64,000 nt of DNA from CAMLQK01 sp035478775 (GCA_035478775.1 DATIJG010000023.1:62001-126000); one strand, 5' to 3'; counted from the first letter of the stretch, positions 8,310 through 17,433 are shown. Program-made: numbers and translations. The notes: a model not told the origin generated them from the sequence alone.

Positions 8310-9645
8310 CAGGGTCTTTCTCCTTATGTGATTTTAGCCAATCAATGGCGATAGCGGCTGTCCAACTGAAATTTTGAGCGCCAAGCGGTTCGCCGCTAAG
8401 CGGATTGTAGTATTCGTTAAATTTGCCAGAACGCACCAGTTCCAGCGAACCTTCCACAAGTGCCTCGGCGTGGTCGTGATAGCCGTAACGCCGCAGGCCG
8501 TCGGCAATTAGCCAGTTCGTATTGAACCAAGTTGGGCCCTGCCAATAGCGGATAGGGTCGAACCATGCTGAATTAAGCGGCGCGCTCGGCACGGGGTAGG
8601 CAGGCCCGAAGATATGTTCATTTTCGATACTTTTGACCAAAAGTGCAGCGCGCTCTTTGCTGATGGTGCCGGCATACAGCGGCATAAGTGTCGCGATGCT
8701 TGGCGTTTTAAGCAAGCGGTGGGTAGTAAAATCGCGCGAATAATATTGTTCGGTGAATGGGTCCCATAGATCTTCGAGCGAGGCGCGCGTAAGTTCAATA
8801 CGCTTTAGAAGTTCGGGCGGTACATCGGCGCGGATGCTTTTGGCGATTTGCAGAAAGTTCTCGTTAGCTCGTACTAAAATACTATTGAACGTCAGGTCTT
8901 CGATTGCGAACAGTGAATGGTCCAAAATACGATTTATATCGTAGGCTTTGCGGCGCAGGCGGCGCTGCGTGTCGTATAAAGCGAGCGCGTCAACGTTTGA
9001 AAAGCGCTGTGCTTTGGGCACGAACCTTGTGTCGCGCCGGAACATGCCGGTCAGTTTTTCAGTGCCGGTCTTTTGCAAGGCGCGAATCCACCATGGCAAC
9101 AAATGTTCGTGCAGTTCTGCCATCCAGGGCGGCGTGTTATCTAAGCCCGTTTCCCAGGGGTGAATTTGCAATGTCAAACCTTCACCGTGCGGATCGCGCT
9201 CGGTATATAACCACTCGTGAAACGCCAGCAAACCAGGGAAGACTTGCCGGTACCAACTGCGCCGGTCGAGCAAATCCATTTTTTCGCCTACTTGCACGAT
9301 AGCTTCAGTTAACATTGGTGGCTGGGTGATGCCGCTGGTGGTAACATCTTCAGGCGCAAACGGGCTAACCCAACTGCGCCATATGTTACGGTCGCGCTTG
9401 TAGGCTGAGCCAGAGGTAAACACCATATGGGGCACCATGCCGTTTTTCCACTGGCCGCGCAGCAAGCTTAAAATTTCAATTTTGGCGCGTTCAATGTCGA
9501 GGTGCCGCCAGCCAAGCGCGATAAAACAGCTGTCCCAAAGCCATTGGTGCGGGTACAAACCGTGCGCCGGAATGGTGTACAAACCGCGGTCGTTACCATG
9601 TAAAACTGCTTCGGCCTGAGAAAGAATAGAGTCGGAGTCGCGCAT
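8296..9645 (-). CDS. GH63-like (alpha/alpha)6 glycoside hydrolase
   Basis: A 449-residue cytosolic enzyme resembling the GH63/mannosylglycerate-hydrolase and trehalase-like clan of (alpha/alpha)6-barrel glycosidases. Diagnostic stretches include YPHQWLWDSCFIALGWRH near the N-terminus (the W-D-S acid region), KNGMVPHMVF, TQPPMLTEAI and, near the C-terminus, YWQGPTWFNTNWLI followed by NEYYNPLSGEPLGAQNFSWTA (the typical E-x-Y-P/N-x-T/S-G base region). No signal peptide is present. The exact substrate (glucosylglycerate, mannosylglycerate or other alpha-glucosides) is not decidable. The start codon is 8 bases after a TATACT box. Confidence 0.8.
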   Translation of the reverse strand: MRDSDSILSQAEAVLHGNDRGLYTIPAHGLYPHQWLWDSCFIALGWRHLDIERAKIEILSLLRGQWKNGMVPHMVFTSGSAYKRDRNIWRSWVSPFAPEDVTTSGITQPPMLTEAIVQVGEKMDLLDRRSWYRQVFPGLLAFHEWLYTERDPHGEGLTLQIHPWETGLDNTPPWMAELHEHLLPWWIRALQKTGTEKLTGMFRRDTRFVPKAQRFSNVDALALYDTQRRLRRKAYDINRILDHSLFAIEDLTFNSILVRANENFLQIAKSIRADVPPELLKRIELTRASLEDLWDPFTEQYYSRDFTTHRLLKTPSIATLMPLYAGTISKERAALLVKSIENEHIFGPAYPVPSAPLNSAWFDPIRYWQGPTWFNTNWLIADGLRRYGYHDHAEALVEGSLELVRSGKFNEYYNPLSGEPLGAQNFSWTAAIAIDWLKSHKEKDPDAKR

Positions 9646-9653
9646 ATAGTTTT

Positions 9654-9659
9654 AGTATA
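9654..9659 (-). promoter_or_regulatory. -10 box of the glycosidase gene
   Basis: TATACT on the minus strand, ending 8 bases before the ATG at 9645; predicts a leader of 0-2 bases for the glycosidase and His-rich protein operon. Confidence 0.55.
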
Positions 9660-9772
9660 GCTCAAAAACCACAAAAAAGTTTATCATGGCGCGCGGTTTG
9701 GTACTAAGTTTACTACTTGCACGTTTTACCGCATGTGATATGGCTTTTGTCTTGCTGCCGCCAGTTTTAAAA

Positions 9773-10273
9773 CTAGCGATAATTTGTAAAACTCACGGGA
9801 AAGTCAAGGTCTTCACGGCTGCGCAGCAATTGTTGCACGGCTTGCAGATCGTCTTTGCTGCCAGAGGTGACGCGCACGGCATCGCCTTGAATTTGCGCTT
9901 TCACTTTCGGAAAGTCATCGCGCAAAAGTTTGGTAATTTTTTTAGCATTGTCTTGGCTCAATCCCTGTTTGAACGGCACCTCTTTAGTGGTTTTAAGGTT
10001 GGCAACCGTTGCCTCACGGCTTAGGTCGAGCACTTTTTGGTTCTGCCCGCGGGTCGCTAACTTTTTGCGTACAATGTCTAAAATAGCATCAATTTGCCAA
10101 TCACCATTGCCAGTCACCGCCAGGCCGCCTTTGTCATCACCCAGCCATGCAACTCCGGCCGGTGTACCCTTGAAGTCGTAGCGGTTGTCAATCTCGCGCT
10201 TGGTTTGGTCGAATACGTTGTTCATCTCTGCCTTGTCGTATTCACTCACAATGTCAAAAGAAAATGTAGCCAT
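9773..10273 (-). CDS. yajQ: YajQ-family nucleotide-binding protein
   Basis: A 166-residue cytosolic protein of the YajQ family (UPF0234), two ferredoxin-like domains that bind nucleotides, with cyclic di-GMP reported for some members. It opens with the family signature MATFSFDIVSEYDKAEMNNV. KVKAQIQGDAVRVTSGSKDDLQAVQ marks the second domain. The start at 10273 is fixed by that signature and by TATACT (10281-10286) ending 7 bases upstream. An upstream in-frame extension of 25 residues lies inside the promoter and is not coding. Confidence 0.95.
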   Translation of the reverse strand: MATFSFDIVSEYDKAEMNNVFDQTKREIDNRYDFKGTPAGVAWLGDDKGGLAVTGNGDWQIDAILDIVRKKLATRGQNQKVLDLSREATVANLKTTKEVPFKQGLSQDNAKKITKLLRDDFPKVKAQIQGDAVRVTSGSKDDLQAVQQLLRSREDLDFPVSFTNYR

Positions 10274-10280
10274 ACGCATA

Positions 10281-10286
10281 AGTATA
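10281..10286 (-). promoter_or_regulatory. yajQ -10 box
   Basis: TATACT on the minus strand, 7 bases from the ATG. The predicted first base of the transcript is essentially the A of the start codon. Confidence 0.6.
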
Positions 10287-10317
10287 CGTGGTGCGCCAAA
10301 AAAGCGAAAGGCTGCTC

Positions 10318-10346
10318 TTGCGTAGAGGGGTAGTGTGGCGTATAAC
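10318..10346 (+). promoter_or_regulatory. promoter of the 196-residue unknown gene
   Basis: TTGCGT (10318-10323) and TATAAC (10341-10346) with a 17-base spacer. The -10 ends 6 bases before the ATG at 10353. Confidence 0.55.
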
Positions 10347-10352
10347 AAACGT

Positions 10353-10943
10353 ATGTATTTATATGAGCCCTACGAGCTACCCGAGTACACCCCCGAGCGT
10401 TACCGTGAAAGTTACCTAGCGCTTGCAGATATTGCCAAAGCGTCAGAACGGCAGATTGCAGATATTGATGAGCCGCAAAAACTGGCGACTTTTATTGGTA
10501 ATTTCGCAGTGCAGGTGGCAGATGTTGCGTTTGCTTATCACCGACCTATTAGGCAAGAATTTTCAAAAACGCCAATTCCAAACTTTTTAAATGCGAATGT
10601 GCTCGATATGCCTGCTATTAGTGAATTTCGATTGGATAACAAACCTCACAGTAATGTTTTGCGTGTCGGTGCAGGCCATACCGGTACAATCGTTGATGTT
10701 GCGCGCTATGACCCGTTGCCGCGCCAACATAGGATTAGCAGCTCAATTCACGTTGCCGCTGGCCCAATGCCGCCAGAGTCGTCTGAGGATGCGATAGAGC
10801 ATTGGTCGGTGACTGAAGACCTGTGGACAGCGGTGTATCCATTTCACCCCCTCTTTCAAAAGCCTGAATATTGGCAATCACATGCCACGGTGCTACGTGA
10901 TTTAACACGACTTGTTATTGTACAAGTGCCAAAAGTTTCATAA
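10353..10943 (+). CDS. hypothetical protein (196 aa)
   Basis: Not recognised. It is a soluble 196-residue protein with no signal or membrane segment. The N-terminus is tyrosine- and proline-rich (YLYEPYELPEYTPERYRESY), followed by a helical section and a likely beta-rich C-terminal half (VLRVGAGHTGTIVDVARYDP; SSIHVAAGP). An earlier GTG at 10335 overlaps the promoter, so the ATG at 10353 is preferred. It is divergent from yajQ and transcribed alone. Confidence 0.7.
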   Translation: MYLYEPYELPEYTPERYRESYLALADIAKASERQIADIDEPQKLATFIGNFAVQVADVAFAYHRPIRQEFSKTPIPNFLNANVLDMPAISEFRLDNKPHSNVLRVGAGHTGTIVDVARYDPLPRQHRISSSIHVAAGPMPPESSEDAIEHWSVTEDLWTAVYPFHPLFQKPEYWQSHATVLRDLTRLVIVQVPKVS

Positions 10944-10967
10944 GTTGTCTTAACAAGGCCAAAAAAG

Positions 10968-10997
10968 TTGGCCGCACAGAAGTTAATAAGCTATACT
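10968..10997 (+). promoter_or_regulatory. pheS operon promoter
   Basis: TTGGCC (10968-10973), an 18-base spacer and TATACT (10992-10997), ending 10 bases before the pheS ATG. The leader would be 3-4 bases. Confidence 0.55.
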
Positions 10998-11007
10998 ATG
11001 GGGTGAT

Positions 11008-12063
11008 ATGAACTACCAAAACCCCCGCATTGCGGCAGTCGCTAAAAGTTTGCATGAGCGCCTAGCTCAGCTTGAAAATAAAGCTGACATTTTAAAGGCG
11101 GCCGAACTAAGAGCACTGTATGCTGAAATCCCGACGTTACCTAACGAGCAACGCGCAGCCTTTGGTAAGGAAATCAACGTGTTGCGTGCTGAACTTGAAA
11201 AGCTTGTTGCTGCTGCGCAGGAACAAGCCGAAGAGTTGCCACCGATTGACGTCACCGCGCCATTTGAAGTAAATAGCACGCCTGCCAGCCGCCCAAAGCT
11301 TTTAGGCGTACAAAATGGCAGCCGCCACCCACTGCTTACCGAACTTGACCGCGTGCTCGACATCTTTTACCGTATGGGCTTTACCGCTGTTGAGTCGCGC
11401 CAAATTGACGATGACGAGCATATGTTTGGAATGCTTAACTTTCCCGAAGGCCACCCGGCGCGCGATGATTATGACACTTTTATGACTGTGCAAACCGATA
11501 GTAAGGGCAAACAGCTGATTGCTCCGGCGCACACCAGCACCATGCAAAATCGCGTCATGCAAAATTACCGTGCTAATCTAGAGCAGGGTAAGCCGATCGC
11601 AGTGGTCATACCTGGCCGTGTATTCCGTAATGAAGACCTTGACGCCCGGCACGAGCACACTTTTCATCAGGTCGAAGGCCTGTACGTCGACAAGGGCGTG
11701 AACGCTGGCCACTTGCTCGCTACGTTCAAAACGTTTTTAAGCGAATATTACCAGCAAGATATCGACATCAAAAGCCAGCCATTTTATTTCCCGTTTACCG
11801 AACCGAGCTTTGAGCTGGCGCTGAGCTGCCCGTTTTGCCAAAAAGCCGGTTGCCCTGTGTGTAGTTATAGCGGCTGGATTGAGTTGCTCGGTATGGGTCT
11901 GATCCACCCTAATGTGTTGAGCGCCGCGGGCATTGACCCGAATGTTTATACTGGTTTTGCCTGGGGTTGCGGCCTTGAACGCTTAGTTATGATGAAGCAC
12001 GATATCGAAGATATTCGCCACTTTGAAGCAGGTAAATTAGATTTTTTGAGGCAATTCAAATGA
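11008..12063 (+). CDS. pheS: phenylalanyl-tRNA synthetase alpha subunit
   Basis: Catalytic alpha subunit of the alpha2-beta2 class II PheRS that charges tRNA(Phe). The 351-residue protein has an N-terminal coiled coil (residues 1-85) and class II motifs: HPLLTELDRVLDIFYRMGF, motif 2 in GRVFRNEDLDARHEHTFHQVEG, and motif 3 in FAWGCGLERLVMMKH. A cysteine cluster (CPFCQKAGCPVC) near residue 275 lies between the motifs. Its stop overlaps the next gene by ATGA, beginning a four-gene operon that ends with pheT. Confidence 0.97.
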   Translation: MNYQNPRIAAVAKSLHERLAQLENKADILKAAELRALYAEIPTLPNEQRAAFGKEINVLRAELEKLVAAAQEQAEELPPIDVTAPFEVNSTPASRPKLLGVQNGSRHPLLTELDRVLDIFYRMGFTAVESRQIDDDEHMFGMLNFPEGHPARDDYDTFMTVQTDSKGKQLIAPAHTSTMQNRVMQNYRANLEQGKPIAVVIPGRVFRNEDLDARHEHTFHQVEGLYVDKGVNAGHLLATFKTFLSEYYQQDIDIKSQPFYFPFTEPSFELALSCPFCQKAGCPVCSYSGWIELLGMGLIHPNVLSAAGIDPNVYTGFAWGCGLERLVMMKHDIEDIRHFEAGKLDFLRQFK

Positions 12064-12512
12064 GCCAGCCTTTTCCTGAGCCAGTTCTTAGAAAATTACC
12101 TGAAGAGCCGCTATGGCAGGAAGCTAACCAGTTGGCTGATTTTTTCTACAGTCTTATTGGCGATTTTCCTGACACTGAACAATGGTATAGCGCTGCAAAA
12201 ATCCGTAGTGCCTGCTTAGATATGCTTTTTTACACATCTGAAGCTTTGGGCTCGCCACAGCCATCGACGGCAGAAACTGATTGGAGTCATGCGGCTAAGG
12301 CAGTGAGCGCATTGCGGGCGATTTACCCCTTTACCGGCCGCCAAGGATTCACTAAAACCGACCCAGATATCGTTTTGCGGCTGGATAAAATGCTCAAACT
12401 GATCGGCCAAGAAGTTAGTCTTGCCCACAAGCATTTTACGCAGGTAAATGCCGCCGACCTTGACCTATGGCGCGAAAAATATAAGATTTGGAAAAAAATT
12501 GATGACAAGTAA
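12060..12512 (+). CDS. hypothetical helical protein in the pheS-pheT operon
   Basis: Not recognised. The 150-residue protein looks wholly alpha-helical (EANQLADFFYSLI..., KIRSACLDMLFYTSEAL, VLRLDKMLKLIGQEVSLAHKHF) and could be a small four-helix bundle. It has no membrane segment or cysteine-pair motif. It overlaps pheS by four bases (ATGA) and the following HIT gene by eleven, so translation is coupled on both sides. Placement suggests the protein is made with PheRS, but a role in charging is only a guess. Confidence 0.75.
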   Translation: MSQPFPEPVLRKLPEEPLWQEANQLADFFYSLIGDFPDTEQWYSAAKIRSACLDMLFYTSEALGSPQPSTAETDWSHAAKAVSALRAIYPFTGRQGFTKTDPDIVLRLDKMLKLIGQEVSLAHKHFTQVNAADLDLWREKYKIWKKIDDK

Positions 12513-12966
12513 CTCGCTGTTTGACAAAATTATTAGCGGTGAAATTCCGGGCTACATCGTTTGGCAAGATGCCGATTACGCTGCGTTTTTGACGCCGTTT
12601 GCCAACACTCCCGGCGTAACTGTGGTCGTACCTAAAAATAATCCCGGTAGGTATATTTTTGCGCTTCCTGCCGAGCACATAAATGGCATCATGGCCGCTG
12701 CCCAAAAAGTGGCAAAGTTACTCGAAAAAGCCTTACAAGTTGAACAGGTGGCACTGGTGTTTGAGGGCGAAGCGGTACCTCACGTGCACGCCAAATTGTA
12801 CCCGATGCATGGCTTACAAAACGACCGCAGTAATTTCCCTAAAAACCAGCTGTTTTTAAGCCAGTATCCGGGTTACATTACGACTATTGAAGGTCCTAAA
12901 ATGGACGACGCCCAGTTGCGGCAAATCCAGCAAAAGGTTCAAGAGGTGATTGATAATGAAAATTAG
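12502..12966 (+). CDS. HIT-family nucleotide-binding protein
   Basis: A 154-residue histidine-triad protein, a family of nucleotide hydrolases and transferases acting on AMP-lysine, AMP-NH2 or dinucleoside polyphosphates. The N-terminal signature FDKIISGEIPGYIVW is clear. The triad reads PHVHAKLYP, so the first two histidines are present and the third is lysine; the middle histidine, the usual nucleophile, is kept. The ATG at 12502 is chosen because it starts right before the signature; the reading from 12448 adds 18 residues lying inside the previous gene. Overlaps pheT by 11 bases. Confidence 0.87.
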   Translation: MTSNSLFDKIISGEIPGYIVWQDADYAAFLTPFANTPGVTVVVPKNNPGRYIFALPAEHINGIMAAAQKVAKLLEKALQVEQVALVFEGEAVPHVHAKLYPMHGLQNDRSNFPKNQLFLSQYPGYITTIEGPKMDDAQLRQIQQKVQEVIDNEN

Positions 12967-15532
12967 TATTAATTGGCTAAAATGGTGCGGGCTTAAAAAC
13001 CCGGCTCCCGAAGGTATCGACGCATTAGTGGAGCGTATTGGCGCACAACTGGGTGCCATTGAAGAAGTGGTTAACCTTGGCGATAAATATAAAGGTGTGA
13101 TTGTCGCACGAGTTGTAAGTTGCGAGAACCATCCTGATGCTGACCGTTTGCATGTCTGTAAACTTGATGACGGCGGCGCAACCAAAAGTGTTGAGCGTGA
13201 CGAAAACGGCTATGTGCAGGTAGTGTGTGGTGCGCCGAATGTGCGTGAAGGTTTGCTGGTTGCTTGGTTGCCACCAGGTGCAGCCATACCAGAATCTATC
13301 GACGCTGGCGATCCGTTCGTGCTCGAAGCCCGCGCGCTCCGGGGCGTGGTTAGTAACGGAATGCTTGCCAGCCCGCGCGAATTGGCAATCGGCGAGAGCC
13401 ACGAAGGCATTTTAGAAATTGACAGCGATGAAGCCAAACCCGGTATAGCCTTGGCCGACGTATACGAGTTAAACGACACCATTATTGACGTTGAAAACAA
13501 AATGTTCACCCACCGGCCGGATTGCTTCGGTCAGCTTGGCGTAGCACGCGAAATCGCCGGCATTTATGGACAGTCATTCTATTCGCCTGATTGGTATTTG
13601 CATGTGCTTACTGACGAACTCGACCAAGACGGCCCAACCTTGCCGTTAACTATGCGCAACGAACTGCCCGAAGAAGTGCCGCGTTTTATGGCAGCCGCTT
13701 TGAACGGCGTGCAGATAAAACCAAGCCCAGTATGGCTGCAAAGTTACTTGGCGCGCGTCGGTGTACGCCCAATTAATAACGTCGTCGATATCACCAACTA
13801 TATAATGCTGCTCACTGGCCAGCCGTTGCACGCGTATGATTACGATAAGGTGCTGGCTCAAGATGCTGGTGCGCAAACCGCAAGTTTAGTGGTGCGCTAT
13901 CCGCGCAAAGGCGAAAAAGTTACCTTATTGAATGGCAAAGAAATTACACCGCGGAGCCAGGCAATTATGATTGCCACCGAAAACAAGCTTATTGGTGTTG
14001 GCGGAGTGATGGGCGGTGCCGACACCGAGGTTGATGAAAATACTAAAAACATTATTTTGGAATGCGCCACGTTTGACATGTATTCAATCCGCCGTACTAG
14101 TATGACGCATGGTTTATTTACGGACGCCGTCACTCGCAATAACAAGGGGCAGTCGCCTCTGCAAAACGACCGGGTGCTGGCAAAAACGGTGCAAATGCTG
14201 CGCCAATTAGCCAACGCACACATAGCCGCGCCGATTGTCGACAGTAACCACCTCGATGCCGTTACTCGCGAACGCGACGCTATACACACTGCGGTAAAGG
14301 TTTCGCGCCAGTTTATTAACAGCCGGCTTGGCTTCGATTTAACTGCTCAGGCGATGTCCACACTTCTTATAAATGTAGAGTTTATCGTTCAACTAGATGG
14401 CGACGACCTTATCGTAACTGCTCCGTTTTGGCGTACCGACATTGAAATCCCTGAAGATATTGTTGAAGAAGTTGGCCGTCTGTACGGCTTTGACCATTTG
14501 CCAAAGGTGTTACCAAAGCGTGACCTAACCCCGGCCGCTAAAAACCAAATGTTTGAACTTAAAAAGCGTATCCGCGATATTTTAAGTAGTGCTGGCGCAA
14601 GCGAAGTGCTCAGCTACAGTTTTGTACATAGTAATTTGTTGCAAAAAGCCGGGCAGGATCCGACCCAAGCGTTCCAACTTGCAAACGCTAGTAGCCCTGA
14701 TTTGCAATATTACCGTTTAAGTCTAATACCGAGCTTGCTCGATAAAGTCCACCAAAATATTAAAGCTGGCTACGACCGGTTTGCACTATTTGAAATGGGC
14801 ATGTCGCACAATAACACAGTGTCTGAAGACACGCTACCTGTGGAAAGCACGCGACTGAGTTTTGTGTACGCAGCAAAAAATGATGGATCGGATGCGGCGT
14901 ATTACGCGGCACATTACTATTTGCAATATGTCTTGCCACGAATCCACGATTGCTACGACATAGTTTCGTGGCATAGCCTTAGTGAGTACGCACAAAACGC
15001 ACTTGCTGGCAAAAATGCTGAACTGCTCGATTATGCTGCACTGGCTGCTCCATATGAAATGGCTCGTGCCGGTTTTGTATTAGATGAAAGTGACCCGCAA
15101 GGTTTGCCTGTGGCTATAGTTGGGGAATTCCGTCGAGCAGTTGTAAAAGCGTTCAAGCTACCTGAAAAGTGTGCCGGCTTCGAGGTTCTACTTAACCACA
15201 TTACGCCACCGATGCGGCCGCTGTACCAGGCTAAAAGTCGTTTCCCTAAAGTTGAACAAGATATTTGTTTGAGAATAAACGCCGATCGTACTTACGGTGA
15301 GGTGTTCAATTTTATGCAAGCAAAATTTGCTGATATCGAGCCCGAAAACACGACCTGGACGCTTTCGCCAATCGATATTTATCAGCGCCAAGATGATCTT
15401 AAGCACAAGCAGATCACCTTGCGCTTAAGCATTGCAAGCTTTGATAAAACGCTTACTGATGCCGAAGTGACCCATATGCTCGACCAAGCTGCCCAAGCTG
15501 CTGCCCAAGGGCTGGGCGCCCAGCGCATATAA
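12956..15532 (+). CDS. pheT: phenylalanyl-tRNA synthetase beta subunit
   Basis: The beta subunit of PheRS, 858 residues. Domains in order: N-terminal MKISINWLKWCG, EMAP/tRNA-binding domain (about 45-165, VIVARVVSCENHPDADRLHVC), B3/B4 editing domain (about 215-400, including RPINNVVDITNYIML and HAYDYDKV), B5, a degenerate class II core (DILSSAGASEVLSYSFVHS) and a C-terminal ferredoxin-fold anticodon-binding domain (KSRFPKVEQDICLRI). The ATG at 12956 follows AGAGGTGAT and fits the family; a TTG at 12950 is less likely. Overlaps the HIT gene by 11 bases and closes the operon. Confidence 0.97.
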   Translation: MKISINWLKWCGLKNPAPEGIDALVERIGAQLGAIEEVVNLGDKYKGVIVARVVSCENHPDADRLHVCKLDDGGATKSVERDENGYVQVVCGAPNVREGLLVAWLPPGAAIPESIDAGDPFVLEARALRGVVSNGMLASPRELAIGESHEGILEIDSDEAKPGIALADVYELNDTIIDVENKMFTHRPDCFGQLGVAREIAGIYGQSFYSPDWYLHVLTDELDQDGPTLPLTMRNELPEEVPRFMAAALNGVQIKPSPVWLQSYLARVGVRPINNVVDITNYIMLLTGQPLHAYDYDKVLAQDAGAQTASLVVRYPRKGEKVTLLNGKEITPRSQAIMIATENKLIGVGGVMGGADTEVDENTKNIILECATFDMYSIRRTSMTHGLFTDAVTRNNKGQSPLQNDRVLAKTVQMLRQLANAHIAAPIVDSNHLDAVTRERDAIHTAVKVSRQFINSRLGFDLTAQAMSTLLINVEFIVQLDGDDLIVTAPFWRTDIEIPEDIVEEVGRLYGFDHLPKVLPKRDLTPAAKNQMFELKKRIRDILSSAGASEVLSYSFVHSNLLQKAGQDPTQAFQLANASSPDLQYYRLSLIPSLLDKVHQNIKAGYDRFALFEMGMSHNNTVSEDTLPVESTRLSFVYAAKNDGSDAAYYAAHYYLQYVLPRIHDCYDIVSWHSLSEYAQNALAGKNAELLDYAALAAPYEMARAGFVLDESDPQGLPVAIVGEFRRAVVKAFKLPEKCAGFEVLLNHITPPMRPLYQAKSRFPKVEQDICLRINADRTYGEVFNFMQAKFADIEPENTTWTLSPIDIYQRQDDLKHKQITLRLSIASFDKTLTDAEVTHMLDQAAQAAAQGLGAQRI

Positions 15533-15573
15533 AGGTCAGTACAAATGGAACGTTGCCATATGCCAAAACGCTG

Positions 15574-15602
15574 CTGACAAATTGGGCAATACAATGTATA
15601 CT
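15574..15602 (+). promoter_or_regulatory. ABC exporter promoter
   Basis: CTGACA (15574-15579), a 17-base spacer and TATACT (15597-15602), 10 bases before the ATG at 15613. Confidence 0.55.
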
Positions 15603-15612
15603 TCAAGCGATT

Positions 15613-17394
15613 ATGAAAGACATTTGGCGCATCATTACCTTCACGAAGTCGCTGCGAAAATACTATGCGATTATTTCGGCCACGACTATTTTATTGGCCG
15701 TCATGACACAATTGCAGCCGATTTTTACAAAGTTTGCGATTGACCAAATCACTAAACTGATTGGCGGCGGCCACGCCGATATGGTAATTGTGGTGTGGTG
15801 CGCGGTGGCCATCTTTTTGACTGATCTTGGTCAAACGCTGCTCAGTAACATTGGTGGGTATTGGGGCGATGTTATGTCGGCTAAGTTGCAACGCTTGCTC
15901 AGCGAACGCTATTACAAGCACTTACTCAACTTGCCGCAGCGCTACTTCGATGAAGAACTTTCCGGCAAAATTATTAACCGCATGAACCGTGGTATTAGCC
16001 AAATAAGTAATTTTATGCAAATGGTGAGCAATAACTTTTTGCAGTTCGTATTCAGCACAGTATTATCGCTGGTTGTGGTGGCATACTACAGCTGGCAAGT
16101 AGCATTGATGCTTTTCACACTATATCCGGTGTTTGTGTACCTGACTACCCGCACCAGCACCAAATGGCGCGATTACCAGACGACCATTAACGAGCAACAA
16201 GATATCGCGAGCGGCCGCTTTGCTGAATCCATTGGCCAAGTGCGCGTGGTAAAAAGTTTTTTACAAGAAACGCGCGAGCTTAGTTTTTTCCGCGACCGCT
16301 ATAAAAATGTAGTAGTTACCACTCGACCGCAAAGCAAATATTGGCATATGCAAGATGTAAAGCGCCGTGTAGTATTAAATATTATCTTCTTTGCGGTGTT
16401 TGGTTATATATTTGTAGAAACCGCGCACGGCGTGTACTCAATTAGCACTATGGTGTTGCTCGTACAGTATGCCATGCTTATTCGTATCCCGATTTTCAGC
16501 ATCAGTTTTCTGGTTGACCAAACGCAGCGCGCTATGGCCAATACTAAAGACTACTTCGAAGCAATGGATATCGCGCCTGAAATTAACGACCATGCTGATG
16601 CTGTAAAAATGCAAGTAAACACAGGCGAAATTGTATTTGACCAAGTTAAGTTTGGTTATGATAAAGCCAACCCCGTACTTAATGGCATCAATTTTACGGT
16701 TAAACCTGCTACCAAGGTAGCGTTGGTGGGTGAAAGTGGCCAAGGCAAAACGACGCTTGCCAATTTGCTTATGCGTTTGTACGAAGTGGATGGCGGCCAA
16801 ATTCGTATTGATGGGCAAAATATAAACAACGTCACACAAAGCAGTTTGCGCGCTGCGATTGGCGTGGTATTCCAAGACCCCGCATTATTTAGCGGTACTA
16901 TTCGCGAAAATGTTGCTTACTCACGGCCCAATGCCAGCGATAAGGATATCATCGCGGCGGCCAAAGCAGCCAACGCTCACGAATTTATCGAGAAACTTGA
17001 AAAGGGCTATGACACGGAAATTGGCGAGCGTGGCCTGAAATTAAGCGGCGGACAAAAACAGCGTATTGCTATTGCGCGGGCACTTTTAAAAGATGCACCA
17101 ATCTTAATTTTAGACGAAGCAACCAGCAGCTTAGATAATAAAAGTGAGCATATGGTGCAAGAAGCGCTGGCGCACCTCATGAAAAACCGCACCACGCTGA
17201 TTATTGCGCATCGCTTAAGCACTATCCAGCATGTTGACCAGATTGTAACATTGCAAGGTGGTAAAGTTAGCGAGATCGGGTCGCCCGTCGAGCTCGCTAA
17301 AACCGATGGCGTGTATGCACAATTACTCAAATTGCAAGATAGCACCTCTGAAGCGACTAAACGCAAACTGAAGGCCTACGAAATCGCCCGCTAA
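15613..17394 (+). CDS. ABC-type exporter, fused membrane and ATPase domains
   Basis: A 593-residue half-transporter of the MsbA/LmrA/MDR type that would act as a homodimer or heterodimer. The N-terminal type IV exporter domain has six helices (about residues 15-320). The ATPase domain (about 340-580) has Walker A GESGQGKTT, Q-loop VVFQDPALFSG, signature LSGGQKQR, Walker B ILILDEATSSLD and H-loop IIAHRLST. The substrate is not predictable. The start at 15613 removes 20 residues encoded by promoter DNA from a reading at 15553. No partner half-transporter is adjacent. Confidence 0.92.
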   Translation: MKDIWRIITFTKSLRKYYAIISATTILLAVMTQLQPIFTKFAIDQITKLIGGGHADMVIVVWCAVAIFLTDLGQTLLSNIGGYWGDVMSAKLQRLLSERYYKHLLNLPQRYFDEELSGKIINRMNRGISQISNFMQMVSNNFLQFVFSTVLSLVVVAYYSWQVALMLFTLYPVFVYLTTRTSTKWRDYQTTINEQQDIASGRFAESIGQVRVVKSFLQETRELSFFRDRYKNVVVTTRPQSKYWHMQDVKRRVVLNIIFFAVFGYIFVETAHGVYSISTMVLLVQYAMLIRIPIFSISFLVDQTQRAMANTKDYFEAMDIAPEINDHADAVKMQVNTGEIVFDQVKFGYDKANPVLNGINFTVKPATKVALVGESGQGKTTLANLLMRLYEVDGGQIRIDGQNINNVTQSSLRAAIGVVFQDPALFSGTIRENVAYSRPNASDKDIIAAAKAANAHEFIEKLEKGYDTEIGERGLKLSGGQKQRIAIARALLKDAPILILDEATSSLDNKSEHMVQEALAHLMKNRTTLIIAHRLSTIQHVDQIVTLQGGKVSEIGSPVELAKTDGVYAQLLKLQDSTSEATKRKLKAYEIAR

Positions 17395-17433
17395 AACTGC
17401 CTAAAAGTGCTGGCGCTTAGCAGAGGGTATGTT

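Noticed and set aside
9686..10024. Plus-strand frame with a hydrophobic start opposite yajQ
   Set aside because: The hydrophobic stretch is the mirror of intergenic DNA and the rest is antisense to a secure YajQ gene.
12448..12501. Upstream start for the HIT protein
   Set aside because: The extra 18 residues lie inside the preceding gene's 3' end and the HIT signature begins right after the ATG at 12502.
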